Assembly: GCF_004342625.1 (NCBI RefSeq) | Contig: NZ_SMAH01000004.1 | Coordinates: forward strand, 144,070-208,069 | Direction of reading: 5' to 3' | Length of the DNA: 64,000 nt | Origin: Tepidimonas ignava | GTDB taxonomy: Bacteria > Pseudomonadota > Gammaproteobacteria > Burkholderiales > Burkholderiaceae_C | Notes under the pieces: generated by a model | Told to the model about the DNA's origin: nothing | Seen by the model: the letters and a program-made list of their open reading frames with translations, nothing else | Databases searched by the model: none | Made by a program: the position numbers and the translations under genes | Shown here: positions 1-8,113 of the stretch, piece by piece | How positions within the stretch are numbered: position 1 is the first letter of the stretch | Layout: each line of letters starts with the position of its first letter

Positions 1-71
1 TGACCTCAACGCCCCGGGCAGGCCACGGCGTGCTCAGCGCTTGTGCGGCGCGCCAAACGACGCGGTGGGCA

Positions 72-854
72 TCAAGGGGGAGCTGGGCGCTGTGGGTCAA
101 CCCGCAACCGCTGCGTGTTGCGGCAGGGCAACCACACGCACGGGGCTGGGTGGGCTTGGTTGGCAACGATCACCGGGCACAGGCGCCACGCGAAATCGAC
201 GCGACGCTCTTGGGGCGTGAGCGGTTTGCCGAGCTCGAACTGGCCGACGATGTCCGGCTGCAGGATGGTCTGGTGTTTGAGGAGCGGCATCGCTGGCGAT
301 GATCGCGGTGCGCGGGCTGCACGCCAGCGACCGGCTGCGCGGCAAGCCAAGAATGGCCCCCCACGTGGCTTATGGGGATTTTTCACCAGCACAGTGGCCG
401 TGCGGTAGGCGCGGCGTTGGCTGGTATCCGGTTCGTCGAACAATCCCGATCCTTGCTTGGCAGCAACCAGCCAGGCCGGGGCGTCGAAGATGGCGTGGCC
501 CAGTTCGTGGGCGAAGGTGGAAAGCGCCAGCTCGGGCGTGAGTTGCTCGCCAACGGGTGAGACCAGCACGGACACGGCGTCTTCGCCGCAGTCCGGATCA
601 AACTCGCACAGGCCCAGCACGGGCAGGCCATCTTCATCGGTAACGGGATGATCCAGGCTGACCCACAGCTGGTACGGCAGACCGTTGATGGTCAGATCGG
701 AGATGGCCGCCAATTGCTCCAGCGTCAGCGCATCCGCGCCAGGCGGCAAAAGCTGTGCTCTGGCCTCGCGGGCCACGGTCTCGATGGCGGACTTTTTCAG
801 GTATCGAGGCTTGCGAAGAGAACAATGGTCATACCGCAGGGAAAGCGCTGGCAT
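72..854 (-). pseudogene. ImmA/IrrE-type zinc metallopeptidase, C-terminus disrupted
   Basis: The N-terminal two thirds match the ImmA/IrrE (DUF955) family: an HELGHAIFDAPAW zinc-binding motif lies near residue 115. Family members cleave or displace a partner XRE repressor, and the XRE gene lies immediately upstream with an 11-bp gap, so the pair is probably one operon. The ATG at 854 follows a good ribosome site (AAGGCGGTGA). After about residue 150 the sequence stops looking like the family: the usual third-ligand helix (E..AN.FA..LLMP) is missing and is replaced by an Arg/Pro/Ala-rich tail. A segment at 313-396 in this tail shares two short motifs with 4284-4535, so an insertion or rearrangement is likely. 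I read it as probably non-functional; the frame is open, so a changed but expressed protein cannot be excluded. Confidence 0.6.
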
Positions 855-865
855 TCGTCACCGCC

Positions 866-1135
866 TTAACCCAGGTTTTTGCGATACAAGCGCACGACGG
901 TGCTGACGTCCTTCTGCATATCCGGCGGCAGCCGGCTGGCCTCGATGAAAGCTTCGTCGGGGTTAAGTCCCAAGGCCTCAGCGGCCTTGGTGATTAGCTC
1001 GTCCTTGGGCGGCTTCTCCAGCTCGCGCTCGATGCGCGACCAGTAAGCCGGCGAGATACCCAGGCTGCGGGCGAATTCGTTCATCGGCACATTGGCCTGC
1101 TCGCGTTTTTCTCGGATGAAGGTGCCGAAGCCCAT
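866..1135 (-). CDS. XRE-family transcriptional regulator
   Basis: An 89-residue protein that is almost entirely one Cro/CI-type helix-turn-helix: REKREQANVPMNEFARSLGIS followed by AYWSRIE is the HTH (about residues 8-40). It probably represses its own promoter (1169-1198) and is the cognate regulator of the downstream ImmA/IrrE-like peptidase. The start ATG at 1135 is supported by the strong promoter upstream. The C-terminal 30 residues (PPDMQKDVSTVVRLYRK) are typical of single-domain XRE regulators paired with ImmA. The function as regulator is firm at family level; its target is inferred from context. Confidence 0.85.
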   Translation of the reverse strand: MGFGTFIREKREQANVPMNEFARSLGISPAYWSRIERELEKPPKDELITKAAEALGLNPDEAFIEASRLPPDMQKDVSTVVRLYRKNLG

Positions 1136-1138
1136 GAT

Positions 1139-1216
1139 CGTTAACCGTTGCGTGATGGATTAACGGCGATTGTAGGGAAGGTGAAGGTCTGCCGTCAACT
1201 GTCTTGTTAACGGTCA
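1139..1216 (-). promoter_or_regulatory. sigma70 promoter and putative operator of the XRE gene
   Basis: Reading leftward, TTGACG (1198-1193) and TACAAT (1174-1169) are separated by 18 bp, a near-consensus promoter. The element TTAACGG or its complement recurs three times around it (near 1139-1146, 1160-1166 and 1205-1211), as expected for operator half sites of the XRE protein encoded directly downstream. The operator role is inference. Confidence 0.6.
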
Positions 1217-1217
1217 A

Positions 1218-2042
1218 TCACAAAACCAGTCGATGCCTGTTATTGGTTTCGTCTACCAAGAACACCGACCGATCCTGAACAACAAAGCGAACCTCCAGTT
1301 GTTTGCTATCCACTTCTTTTTGAAGCGAGTATAGCAAGCGCGTGACATACAAGGCTTTCATGACTGCCTTCGTGGATTGACCGCTCGTGGTGTAACCACC
1401 ACCTGGCCCAACGAAAAATTTGCCGTCAATCTCCGCTGCCGAGTTGACCTGATTCTTGCGTAACAGATGAATCTCGGAGCTCGTTGGCGAATGACTGATC
1501 TCAATCAGGCTTCTTATCTTCGCGTGATCAATCAACTCAGGCCAATTGGCATTGACGATTTCGAGCAACTGTTTATTCGAAAAGTTTTTATGGTCAAAAA
1601 TTCCAATCAGGTAGAAGTGGCCGGTATCTTCTCTATGCGTCGCAAACAGTACATCACCCGTTCGGCGAATTCTTGGTCGGCCATTTTTAACAATCTCGAA
1701 CTCGACACCAAGGTGATAGTGTTGGATGCCCCAGTCGTTGAACAGCGCATCCTGCTTATCTGCGAATATCGCATCGTGTAGCCAAGGGCGTAGATCTTCA
1801 CCTGCCTCTGCTGCAGAAACAAGTTTTTCCAGTCCTGCAGAAATATTAGCATTCAAACTTTGCTTACGGAGATGGTCGGATTTACAGACGATCCACTTCC
1901 TGATGCCGGGGACACGGTCTCGGAGATTGACGAATTGAACGAGTGCTTGCAGCAGATCGGTATGGCTACCGTTACTGCCGGCAATTTCGCCAATCAGGGC
2001 GTTCACTTTTTCAAGCAAGAGGCTTTTAAGATCATGGCTCAC
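1218..2042 (-). CDS. Unrecognised 274-residue protein
   Basis: No family recognised. The chosen GTG start at 2042 has an excellent ribosome site (GGAGGT, 5 nt away); an in-frame ATG further upstream at 2060 lacks one. The protein is charged and soluble, with no membrane segment or signal peptide. Recognisable local features are a central aromatic/basic strand pattern (WGIQHYHLGVEFE) and a Gly-rich stretch (FVGPGGGYTTSGQS) near residue 215. Base composition is clearly lower in GC than the neighbours, which suggests recent acquisition. It sits between an AbiE system and a XRE/ImmA pair, so a role in a defence or addiction island is plausible but not shown. Confidence 0.6.
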   Translation of the reverse strand: MSHDLKSLLLEKVNALIGEIAGSNGSHTDLLQALVQFVNLRDRVPGIRKWIVCKSDHLRKQSLNANISAGLEKLVSAAEAGEDLRPWLHDAIFADKQDALFNDWGIQHYHLGVEFEIVKNGRPRIRRTGDVLFATHREDTGHFYLIGIFDHKNFSNKQLLEIVNANWPELIDHAKIRSLIEISHSPTSSEIHLLRKNQVNSAAEIDGKFFVGPGGGYTTSGQSTKAVMKALYVTRLLYSLQKEVDSKQLEVRFVVQDRSVFLVDETNNRHRLVL

Positions 2043-2059
2043 AGGCCACCTCCAACACA

Positions 2060-2250
2060 TCAGTCATCACCCCCCACCAACAGCACATTCATCTCCGCCA
2101 TGCCAGCAGCAGGCACACCCGTCACTGTGATCACGGCTTTTTCCTCCTGCGGCTTGCCCAGGTGCAGGTAGGCGCCGTCGCCCATCGGCGCCAGCCGATG
2201 GATTCGGCTTCGATGGCGGCGAGTTCGGTTTTTAGCTCGTCCGCATCGTT
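2060..2250 (-). pseudogene. Frameshifted remnant of a small unknown gene
   Basis: Two reading frames together spell one continuous peptide: NDADELKTELAAIEAESIGW in one frame, then PMGDGAYLHLGKPQEEKAVI and on to a stop in the next. The break is near 2181-2192, where one missing C in a C-run would restore the frame. There is no clear start codon, and the fragment directly abuts the AbiEii stop. I cannot name the parent family. It looks like a decayed gene end rather than a functional gene. Confidence 0.4.
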
Positions 2251-3309
2251 TATCCCGGCAACACCTTCTGATTGATTTCTGCTTCCAACTGCCGCAGTCG
2301 TTCCACGATGGTCTCGAATGCCAGGGTGTCGCCGTAGAACATCTGTGCCGCCAGCATCGCCTGGTAGTCCTGACGCAAGGCATCCAGCAGTGGCTTATCT
2401 GGAATCAGCTGCAAGCCGCCCGTTGTGCACTGGTCGTAGTGACTGAAACCGCTGCGGTAGAAAGTTTCCTTGATTCGCAGTACGTCGCGCAGCAGGTCGG
2501 TGTCTTGCAGAGCCTGTTGACCGACCTCGTGATCAGCCAGCCGCGCCAGGTCGTACCAATGGCGAGACAGTCTCTCGGCACTGGGTCTCAGGCTCGGGCG
2601 ATGGCACTCAACGTGAATCAGCGTGGCCTTCTCCCAGAAGGTGCGCGCCGCAGACAACACTGACACCTGAGCGGTCGGCAAGGCGAGGTCAGGGACGTGC
2701 TCGGCAATATCCGGTGAAATAGCCAACGTGCTCTGTGGCAAGGTCGAGTTGCGACCGCCAAATTCGATCAGGATGCTCGGACGCACATAGCTGTCGGTGT
2801 TTTCTACCGCGCTGGGGTAGAACACCCACAACTTCTCAGCGTCATCGCTGACCTCGATGCTGGTGGGCTGCGTGGGAAGCACCGTGGCAAGTGCTGCCTG
2901 TAATGCCGGCGTCAACTCGTCGATGACGTGCGTCGTGAGTGCCGCCTTCAATGGATCCGACAACTTGCTGCGCTGGCTGTTCATCCGACAACTTGCTGCG
3001 CTGGCTGTTGCTGGTCATCGATTCCAGCTCGGGGGCGTCGGCCACCAGGCTGCGGTAATCGACGGTGACGTCGATGTCCTCGGAGAAACGGTCAATCGCC
3101 TTGTAGACCTTGGACAGCGAGGTGCCACCCTTGAAAGCCATGGGCTTGCGGCAAGGCAGCTGAAACAGTATGTCGAGCACCTGCCACAGCCAGATGTCTT
3201 TTTCGAGGATTTCGGCCCGGCGTCCCACCACGGGTGCCAGGCTCTGGAGTAAATCGGCTTGATCGCTGGCGGACAGGTCGAAGTAGTGTTCGCGGGGGAT
3301 GTCAGCCAT
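2250..3309 (-). pseudogene. abiEii: AbiEii/AbiGii nucleotidyltransferase toxin, frameshifted by a 28-bp duplication
   Basis: This is the toxin of a type IV toxin-antitoxin/abortive infection pair. AbiEii proteins are GTP-binding nucleotidyltransferase-fold enzymes that halt growth on phage infection. The signature is present: MAFKGGTSLSKVYK followed by RFSEDIDVTVDY, which carries the GG(T/S)-D-D active-site pattern. The start ATG at 3309 overlaps the antitoxin stop by 8 bp, the usual AbiE operon arrangement. At 2955-3009 a perfect tandem duplication with a 28-bp period shifts the frame: the upstream frame runs out of the family after SNSQRSKLSDE, while the downstream frame resumes with SQRSKLSDPLKAALTT and continues as a normal AbiEii C-terminus to 2250. 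Removing one copy restores about 340 residues. The toxin is therefore off in this assembly. Confidence 0.85.
2955..3009. repeat. Exact 28-bp-period tandem duplication in abiEii
   Basis: Copies of 27 identical bases lie at 2955-2981 and 2983-3009, separated by one base, so the period is 28, which is not a multiple of three. The duplication alone accounts for the frameshift in the toxin gene. It could arise by slippage, could be reversible, or could be an assembly artefact. Confidence 0.9.
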
Positions 3310-3913
3310 GCGCCACCGTGCCTTCCTCATACCGGCGAAGGGCTTCGACCATCCAAGCCGGCATCGAGGACTTGGCACTGCGCAAGGCCTCGAATTCCAC
3401 CTGCGGCAGCTTGGCGGCAATACGCTCGAACGTGGCCGGCGTGACTTGTCGACGACCAAGGTACCAGAGCGCGGATAACGCTTGGCCCGCTGGGCGACCT
3501 GCCAGTGCGAGCTTGCGCGCTGCCACGTGCTGCAATCGCACTTGCAGCTTACCCATCCGCACGGTGTGAGACGAGCCGGTGGTGTAGAAGACCGGCTGGG
3601 CCGGCACCTGGGTGCTGAAACCAAAACGACGAGCGGCCTCGGCCCCGTGCACTTCGATGGAGGCACCTTCGGTGGCAGCCACCGTTTGCGCCACTGTTTC
3701 TGGCGAAGGCATGGTCTTTAGGCCAAAACGGCTGGTCTTGGGGATGGTGTAAATGCCACGGCCGAGGCGCTCGATGAACCCTTCCTTGATCAGACGCATC
3801 AAGGTCTGATCAATGGACGCGCGCGAGCCCAACCCCGCAAACAGGGCTGGAGTGAAAGGAACTCCAGCAGGTTGGGCCGCGATGCGCTCGCGGATGGCTT
3901 GTGATGTGCTCAT
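3302..3913 (-). CDS. abiEi: AbiEi-type antitoxin and transcriptional repressor (DUF6088-like)
   Basis: The antitoxin half of the AbiE system. Family members have an N-terminal winged helix-turn-helix and a C-terminal antitoxin domain, neutralise AbiEii and repress their own promoter. Here the winged helix is seen at residues 1-60 (FAGLGSRASIDQTLMRLIKE, then GFIERLGRGIYTIPK) and the C-terminal domain contains the family-like FYTTGSSHTVRMGKLQVRL and ALWYLGR. The ATG at 3913 is preferred because GGAGG lies just upstream; the in-frame ATG at 3925 lies inside the operator palindrome. It overlaps the toxin gene. With the toxin broken, it may survive as a solitary repressor. Confidence 0.85.
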   Translation of the reverse strand: MSTSQAIRERIAAQPAGVPFTPALFAGLGSRASIDQTLMRLIKEGFIERLGRGIYTIPKTSRFGLKTMPSPETVAQTVAATEGASIEVHGAEAARRFGFSTQVPAQPVFYTTGSSHTVRMGKLQVRLQHVAARKLALAGRPAGQALSALWYLGRRQVTPATFERIAAKLPQVEFEALRSAKSSMPAWMVEALRRYEEGTVAHG

Positions 3914-3923
3914 GGTTGCCTCC

Positions 3924-3954
3924 ATGTTAGATAATCTACCAAAATATCTAACAT
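3924..3954. promoter_or_regulatory. Inverted-repeat operator upstream of abiEi
   Basis: A perfect 10-bp inverted repeat, ATGTTAGATA (3924-3933) and TATCTAACAT (3945-3954), surrounds an 11-bp palindrome TAGATAATCTA (3928-3938). Established work on AbiEi shows autorepression through inverted repeats in the promoter, and this AT-rich element in GC-rich surroundings fits that role. Confidence 0.65.
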
Positions 3955-4031
3955 CTCACAAGGCGCAAGTTATAGACAAAAAACCGCCCAGTTTATCCTG
4001 CGCGCCTTTTTGCTCGGAAAGAGGATTCGTG

Positions 4032-4193
4032 ATGTGGATAGGGTTATCCCTGCTGGTCTTCGCCATCGGGGTTCTTGTGGGAAGACTCAGCGTGCGCCGC
4101 TACCGGCATGATCGCGTTGCCTGGGCGCAGCGGCGGTTGCAGTTGAAGGTGCTGTCGCTCGAACTCAAGAGCCTGCGCAGCAAGGTGGGATAG
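4032..4193 (+). CDS. Small single-pass membrane protein
   Basis: A 53-residue protein with one hydrophobic N-terminal segment (LSLLVFAIGVLVGRLSV, residues 4-21) followed by a very basic, probably cytoplasmic helix (RRYRHDRVAWAQRRLQLK). A purine-rich ribosome site (GAAAGAGGA) precedes the ATG. No family recognised. It is the only plus-strand gene in this left island and stands alone, so its job cannot be read from context. A longer in-frame reading from 3813 overlaps abiEi and is unlikely. Confidence 0.5.
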   Translation: MWIGLSLLVFAIGVLVGRLSVRRYRHDRVAWAQRRLQLKVLSLELKSLRSKVG

Positions 4194-4629
4194 TATTTTC
4201 TTACCGATCGTCAAACAGACGTTGCCTGCCATGGGCATCCAGACCAAGACCCCGCGCAAACTCGTGCGCCGGAAGTGGCTGGGCGGGCTCCACGCCAGCG
4301 ACCGCTGGGCCGCGTCATTCTCGACTGACAAGTTGGCGAGTCGCGGTCATCGGTGCCGACAGCCGAGGCTTGACCACGCCCGCAATTCCATCATTTCTGA
4401 ACATTGAGCACACCTTCACCGAACGGAAGGTGTGGCTGTGCTTGCCGGGAACAAAATCAGGGCCAGAAGCCGACTGCGCAGCAAAGCAGAAAGACGCAAA
4501 AAGCGGCCTATCGGATTTTTTCTTCAGCACAGTTCAGAGAGCTTGTTGATCGCGTCCGATTCCGCATGGCTGCCTACGGGTAAGCTGCCTCACCTCACAG
4601 ACACCACCTACACCGCCTCATGCAGCCGC
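4194..4629. other. Intergenic region without a convincing gene
   Basis: No reading frame here has a good start context or family resemblance. It holds a perfect 9-bp stem-loop (CACACCTTC at 4409-4417, GAAGGTGTG at 4426-4434) without a T-run, and two motifs that also occur in the broken ImmA gene: a 21-bp block at 4284-4304 (20 of 21 identical to 313-333) and GGATTTTT..CAGCACAGT near 4515-4535. It may be the remains of a small mobile or repetitive element. Confidence 0.4.
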
Positions 4630-4920
4630 TCACCCCTCAAATTTTGGCAAGCGTGCAGAAACTGAATCAATAAGTTGCCTGGCATCTCCAACGGTCTTGA
4701 TGCCCTGTGCAGCTATTAAATCCTGTTCAGTTATCACTTCACCATATTTCTGGTTGTAGATCGCGACTGCAGTAACGACCGCCGCTCTAGCCACCTCATT
4801 GATTGGACTGGTAGCGGCATTGTTGAAGCACGCCTGGTTGGCAATCCAGCGACCCATATCAAAATCGGCTTCCTGTAAGGCTCGACGAACGAATGCTTCG
4901 TCTTTAATTCCACGGTCCAT
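4630..4920 (-). CDS. Unrecognised 96-residue protein
   Basis: The ATG at 4920 has a good GGAGG ribosome site 6 nt upstream. The protein is soluble and moderately acidic, and its composition is less GC-biased than the phage genes. The C-terminal third (KYGEVITEQDLIAAQGIKTV then GDARQLID) has the rhythm of the last helices of acyl carrier proteins (EFG.EI...D....TVGD...YI), but the conserved phosphopantetheine GxDSL is absent, so this is only a loose likeness. It lies directly beyond the terminator of the S-layer body gene and could be transcribed separately. Confidence 0.5.
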   Translation of the reverse strand: MDRGIKDEAFVRRALQEADFDMGRWIANQACFNNAATSPINEVARAAVVTAVAIYNQKYGEVITEQDLIAAQGIKTVGDARQLIDSVSARLPKFEG

Positions 4921-4952
4921 ACAAACCTCCTGAACTTACGATCAAAACTAAA

Positions 4953-4983
4953 AAACCCCGCCCCTCGGGGAGGGACGGGGTTT
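4953..4983 (-). terminator. Rho-independent terminator of the left S-layer body gene
   Basis: Stem AAACCCCG / CGGGGTTT (4953-4960 and 4976-4983), followed on the minus strand by further T residues. It lies 55 nt beyond the stop of the RTX gene. The intervening leader and the terminator closely parallel those of the right-hand gene (51636-51718). Confidence 0.8.
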
Positions 4984-5430
4984 AAGGCTGTCACCTCAAG
5001 CACCTACCCGAGGGCGGGTGCTTGTCTCCGGGGGAGATTAGGCGATAAGGAACGCGGCTTCGGTGATGGTGGTAACACCAGTCAGTTCGATAACGGTGTC
5101 AACCGTACCGCTGTTATCGAAGTCGATGTACAGCTTGCCAGTGCTGGAATCAAGAGCGATATTGACAGCGGTGAGGGTTGTATCGGTTGCAGCGTTCTGG
5201 ATGAACGTCTGAGCGTCAGCTGCGTTGTTCACAACCAGCAGTTCGAGCTTGGTCGGAGTAGCAGCAGTCAGGTCGATGACATCACCAGTCCACTTGGCTG
5301 AGTCTGCGGCCTTAGCGCCATCGGCGTTGGCAGCATTGTTTGTACCTTGGCCGTAGGTATTGGCAACGAAATCGGTGATCTTGTCGGTTTTGGCAAGGGT
5401 CGAGTCCGTCGCGGTAGCGATAACAAACTT

Positions 5431-5538
5431 GTCATTGCCAGCGCCACCGGTCAGCACATCAGCGCCAGCGCCACCAGTGATCGTGTCATTGCCAGCGCCA
5501 CCGGTCAGCACATCAGCGCCAGCGCCACCAGTGATCGT
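5431..5538. repeat. 54-bp tandem repeat encoding RTX motifs
   Basis: Two identical 54-bp units start at 5431 and 5485, with a diverging third beginning at 5539. Each encodes 18 residues (GGAGNDTITGGAGADVLT), two calcium-binding nonapeptides. Exact DNA identity suggests recent duplication by slippage. Confidence 0.85.
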
Positions 5539-7210
5539 GTCGTTGCCAGCACCACCGGAAATGGTGTCAGCGTTTCCAGAACCCAAGAGCGTGTCATCAC
5601 CAGAACCACCCGTGATGGTGATTGCAGCAGCAGTACCGTCAGTCTTTGCCGCGCTGACGTCGATGTCTACAGCAGCAGTTGCAGTAGAAGCATTGACGGT
5701 CGCCAGATTGATTTGGGTCACCACGGATGCAAAAACGACTTTTTGATCACCAGAGATATTCAAGTTGACCAGATCATCATCGGTTAGGCTAAGCGTATAC
5801 TTTGCGCTGTCGGCTCCGTCAGTCGCAACATCGGTGGCCAGTTTGTAAGCGCCATTGAAGTTGACGGTCTCAATGCCAGAAGTATCAAGCGTCAGAGTAA
5901 TCGCCTGGTCAGCGTCGTCAGCCGCGTTATTAGAAGTCGCAGCGACGGTCGCATTAGCCTTGACCGTGATGGCGTCAGACGAACCGCTGTCGTCAGTCAG
6001 CGCCAGCGTCAGGGCACCATTATTAGCGCTCAAATCACCCAGCAAGGTGACCGAGCTATTTGCACCGATCTTGGAGATGGTTGCGGTTTCGGCGGCTACA
6101 ACGCCATTATCCAGGATGACATTAGTCAGACCCGTGAGCGTATTGACCTTGACATCGCTCCCATCTACCAGAGCGTCGGTGATCTCGAGCGTTTCAAAAC
6201 CGGAGATCAGGGCCTTCTGAGCAGAGGTGAAACCACCGATGGTGTCGAAGATCGTGTAGCCCGTTGCCAGGATGTCGATGCCGTCGCCGCCCTTGAGTGT
6301 CGCGCCGGCAGTCGGAGCGATAGCCAAGTTCAGGGTGTCGTTGCCATCACCGAGGTCAACCACGGAAGTGGCTGCGAAACCAGAGTCCGCAACGGTAACG
6401 CTATCGTTGCCTGCGCCAGTGCTCACGGAGGTGACCTTAGCGCCAACAACGGTCAGCGTGTCGTTACCAGAACCGAGGTTAGCCGTCAGGCTATTGGTGA
6501 GCGAACCGGTGTTGTCGTAAGTCACACCACCAGTGTTGTCGGTAGCAGTCAGGGTCTTCAGATCAGCAGTGGTACCGGTCAGATCGACAGCGCCAGCTCC
6601 AGTCACGGTCAGGGTGACTACCTTATTGCCAGTCACCGCAACTGCCGAGTCTGCCGACGCGGCGATGGACACAGCGGTCACGGTGGTGTCGGCATCATTA
6701 ATCGTCACTTTTTTGCCGCTCTCGGTTCCGTCGACAGACACCGAAATGCTAGCCAGCTTGGCACCAGCGGCATTAACAGTGACATCACCGACAGCGGAGG
6801 TCACTGCGAAGGAACCAGTCGTTTGGTTTGCACCAAAGTTTGCAGTCAGAACCGTGCTATCAGCAACAGCATCCAGGTTGATGGCTTGAGCCGTAATACC
6901 GTTAATGGTGACAGCCGTGTCGTTCGTCTGCGACAGAGTAATCGAGTCAGAGAAGGCTGCAGCATTGATGGGGTTGTCACCATTCACCGTGCCAGCACCA
7001 ACCAGCACCAGCCTTTCCACGTTCGTGATCGTGCCGGTGATGGTGTTTACTCCCCCGGTGTTCTCGATCTTCAGGGTGTCGATGCCAGCGCCACCGTCGA
7101 TCTTGTCGAGGGCGTTGGTGGTGGGGATCTGCTTGGTGCCATCAGCAGACAGACCGGTGCTGGCGTTGATGGTGTCGTTGCCCGAGGTACCCGTCAGATT
7201 GTCCGTACCA

Positions 7211-7220
7211 GTAGTGAGCA
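7211..7220. other. Putative attL core
   Basis: GTAGTGAGCA is shared with 54327-54336, and the identity extends leftward with two mismatches over the next 11 bases (TGTCCG.ACC.). Just to the right the two loci differ completely. The site lies in the codons for the conserved linker LTTG of both S-layer-like genes, about 1 kb from the integrase. Its role as recombination core is inference. Confidence 0.5.
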
Positions 7221-7247
7221 AAACAGCCAGCCACCCGCAAGCCTTCG

Positions 7248-7440
7248 ACAGATCAAAGGCTTAGGCCGACACCCGTGGGCTGCCCGCGCCTTCTCATACC
7301 ACGCTCATACCACCTGCGGCCCTATGCCGCCAATGCCGCGCCTGGCCAAAGTTTTCTTTGGCAGATCAAAGGGTTAGCGCCGAATTTCTGCTCTGCTGGT
7401 GATGCTTGGCCAGCTCGTCATACCGAGCTCATACCAACCT
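7248..7440. repeat. Paired direct repeats beside attL, possible integrase arm sites
   Basis: This non-coding stretch holds CAGATCAAAGG.TTAG twice (7249-7264 and 7362-7377) and TCATACC four times as two pairs 11 bp apart (7294, 7305 and 7418, 7429). A perfect hairpin GCCAAAG-TTTT-CTTTGGC lies at 7345-7362. Repeats spaced one helical turn apart next to a tyrosine integrase and a likely core are what arm-type binding sites look like. No gene is seen between 7222 and 7450. Confidence 0.55.
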
Positions 7441-7450
7441 CTGACCCGCA

Positions 7451-8113
7451 TCACCAGCGCTTGGGCTCAAAACCTTCGGGCACCGTCAGATCGAAGATTT
7501 CATCGTGGATGGTTGCAGTCATGAGGCCCAAGCTCTGCGCTTCCTCGGCCACCCCAGGCTGCCACTCCACCCCCGCCAGAATGCCAATGCGTGCCTTGCC
7601 AGCAAGCTCCGGCATCAGCTCGGGCAGCTGCTCAAGCTGCCTGATAAGCTGCTCGATGGCTGCTCGTTCTACCCGGCTTTTGACCTCCACGATGATAGCC
7701 AGGTTGATCTCGCCGTTGGCCCAGGCCAGCACGTCGTATTCCTGCTCGCGCTTGCCCCGGCGCACCCGGTGGCGCGGCGAGATGTTTTCCATGCCGAAGC
7801 GCTCGGTCAGGATGCGCTCCAATGAGGGCAGCGCCAGCCCCTCGGTGAAGTAGCCAAACTTGTTGCCGAGCCCGCCAATCTCCTTGCCGAGCTTTTCAAG
7901 CTGCTGGTCGATGCGGTCATCGGCATCGCGCAGCGCACGGATGAGCTCGTCGGTTTCACGCAAACGGCGGTCGGTCTCCTTGCTGGAGTCGCGCAGCTCG
8001 CGGATGAGCTCATCGGTTTCACGCAAGCGCCTGTCAGTCTCCTTGCTGGACTCAGCCAAGGAGGCAATCATCGCTTTGAGGTCATCCCAGGAGATGTCAG
8101 CGGCGGTGGTCAT
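7451..8113 (-). CDS. DUF3782-like protein, coiled coil plus PD-(D/E)XK nuclease fold
   Basis: A 220-residue protein. Residues 15-65 are a coiled coil with an internal 21-residue repeat (SSKETDRRLRETDELIRELRD), encoded by 63-bp DNA repeats starting at 7940 and 8003. Residues 95-150 carry the nuclease-fold core EYDVLAWANGEINLAIIVEV followed by KSRV, that is D-x(n)-E-x-K. Proteins of this type are common in thermophilic bacteria and cyanobacteria; their role is not established. It is transcribed away from the integrase and lies between the putative arm sites and int, so it is probably a moron gene. Catalytic residues appear intact. Confidence 0.7.
   Translation of the reverse strand: MTTAADISWDDLKAMIASLAESSKETDRRLRETDELIRELRDSSKETDRRLRETDELIRALRDADDRIDQQLEKLGKEIGGLGNKFGYFTEGLALPSLERILTERFGMENISPRHRVRRGKREQEYDVLAWANGEINLAIIVEVKSRVERAAIEQLIRQLEQLPELMPELAGKARIGILAGVEWQPGVAEEAQSLGLMTATIHDEIFDLTVPEGFEPKRW

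Larger units (their letters stand above)
5038..7221 (-). pseudogene. S-layer-like RTX protein body, lacking its N-terminal DUF4214 module
   Basis: A 727-residue Thr/Ala/Asp-rich, beta-rich calcium-binding type protein. RTX nonapeptides (GGAGNDTITGGAGADVLTGG) cluster at about residues 550-600 and a typical C-terminal end follows (IDLTAATP ... LYIDFDNSGTVDTVIELTG), as in proteins sent out by type I secretion. It begins LLTTGTDNLTGTSGND, exactly matching the point after the DUF4214 N-terminal module in the complete paralogue (MLTTGSDTG). The only start available is a TTG at 7221; upstream codons have no S-layer likeness. Homology to the right gene stops abruptly here. I infer that the gene was cut by prophage integration and is no longer expressed from its own promoter. 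Confidence 0.75.

Noticed and set aside
4222..4407. Possible 61-residue plus-strand gene
   Set aside because: No ribosome site and composition unlike a protein; it covers the repeated motif at 4284.
4409..4434. Stem-loop as a rho-independent terminator
   Set aside because: Perfect stem but no T-run on either side.
4630..4920. Acyl carrier protein
   Set aside because: The C-terminal rhythm is similar but the phosphopantetheine serine motif is lacking.
5347..6889. Several long plus-strand frames across the S-layer body
   Set aside because: They are antisense shadows of the Thr/Ala-rich repeat gene; low complexity and no ribosome sites.
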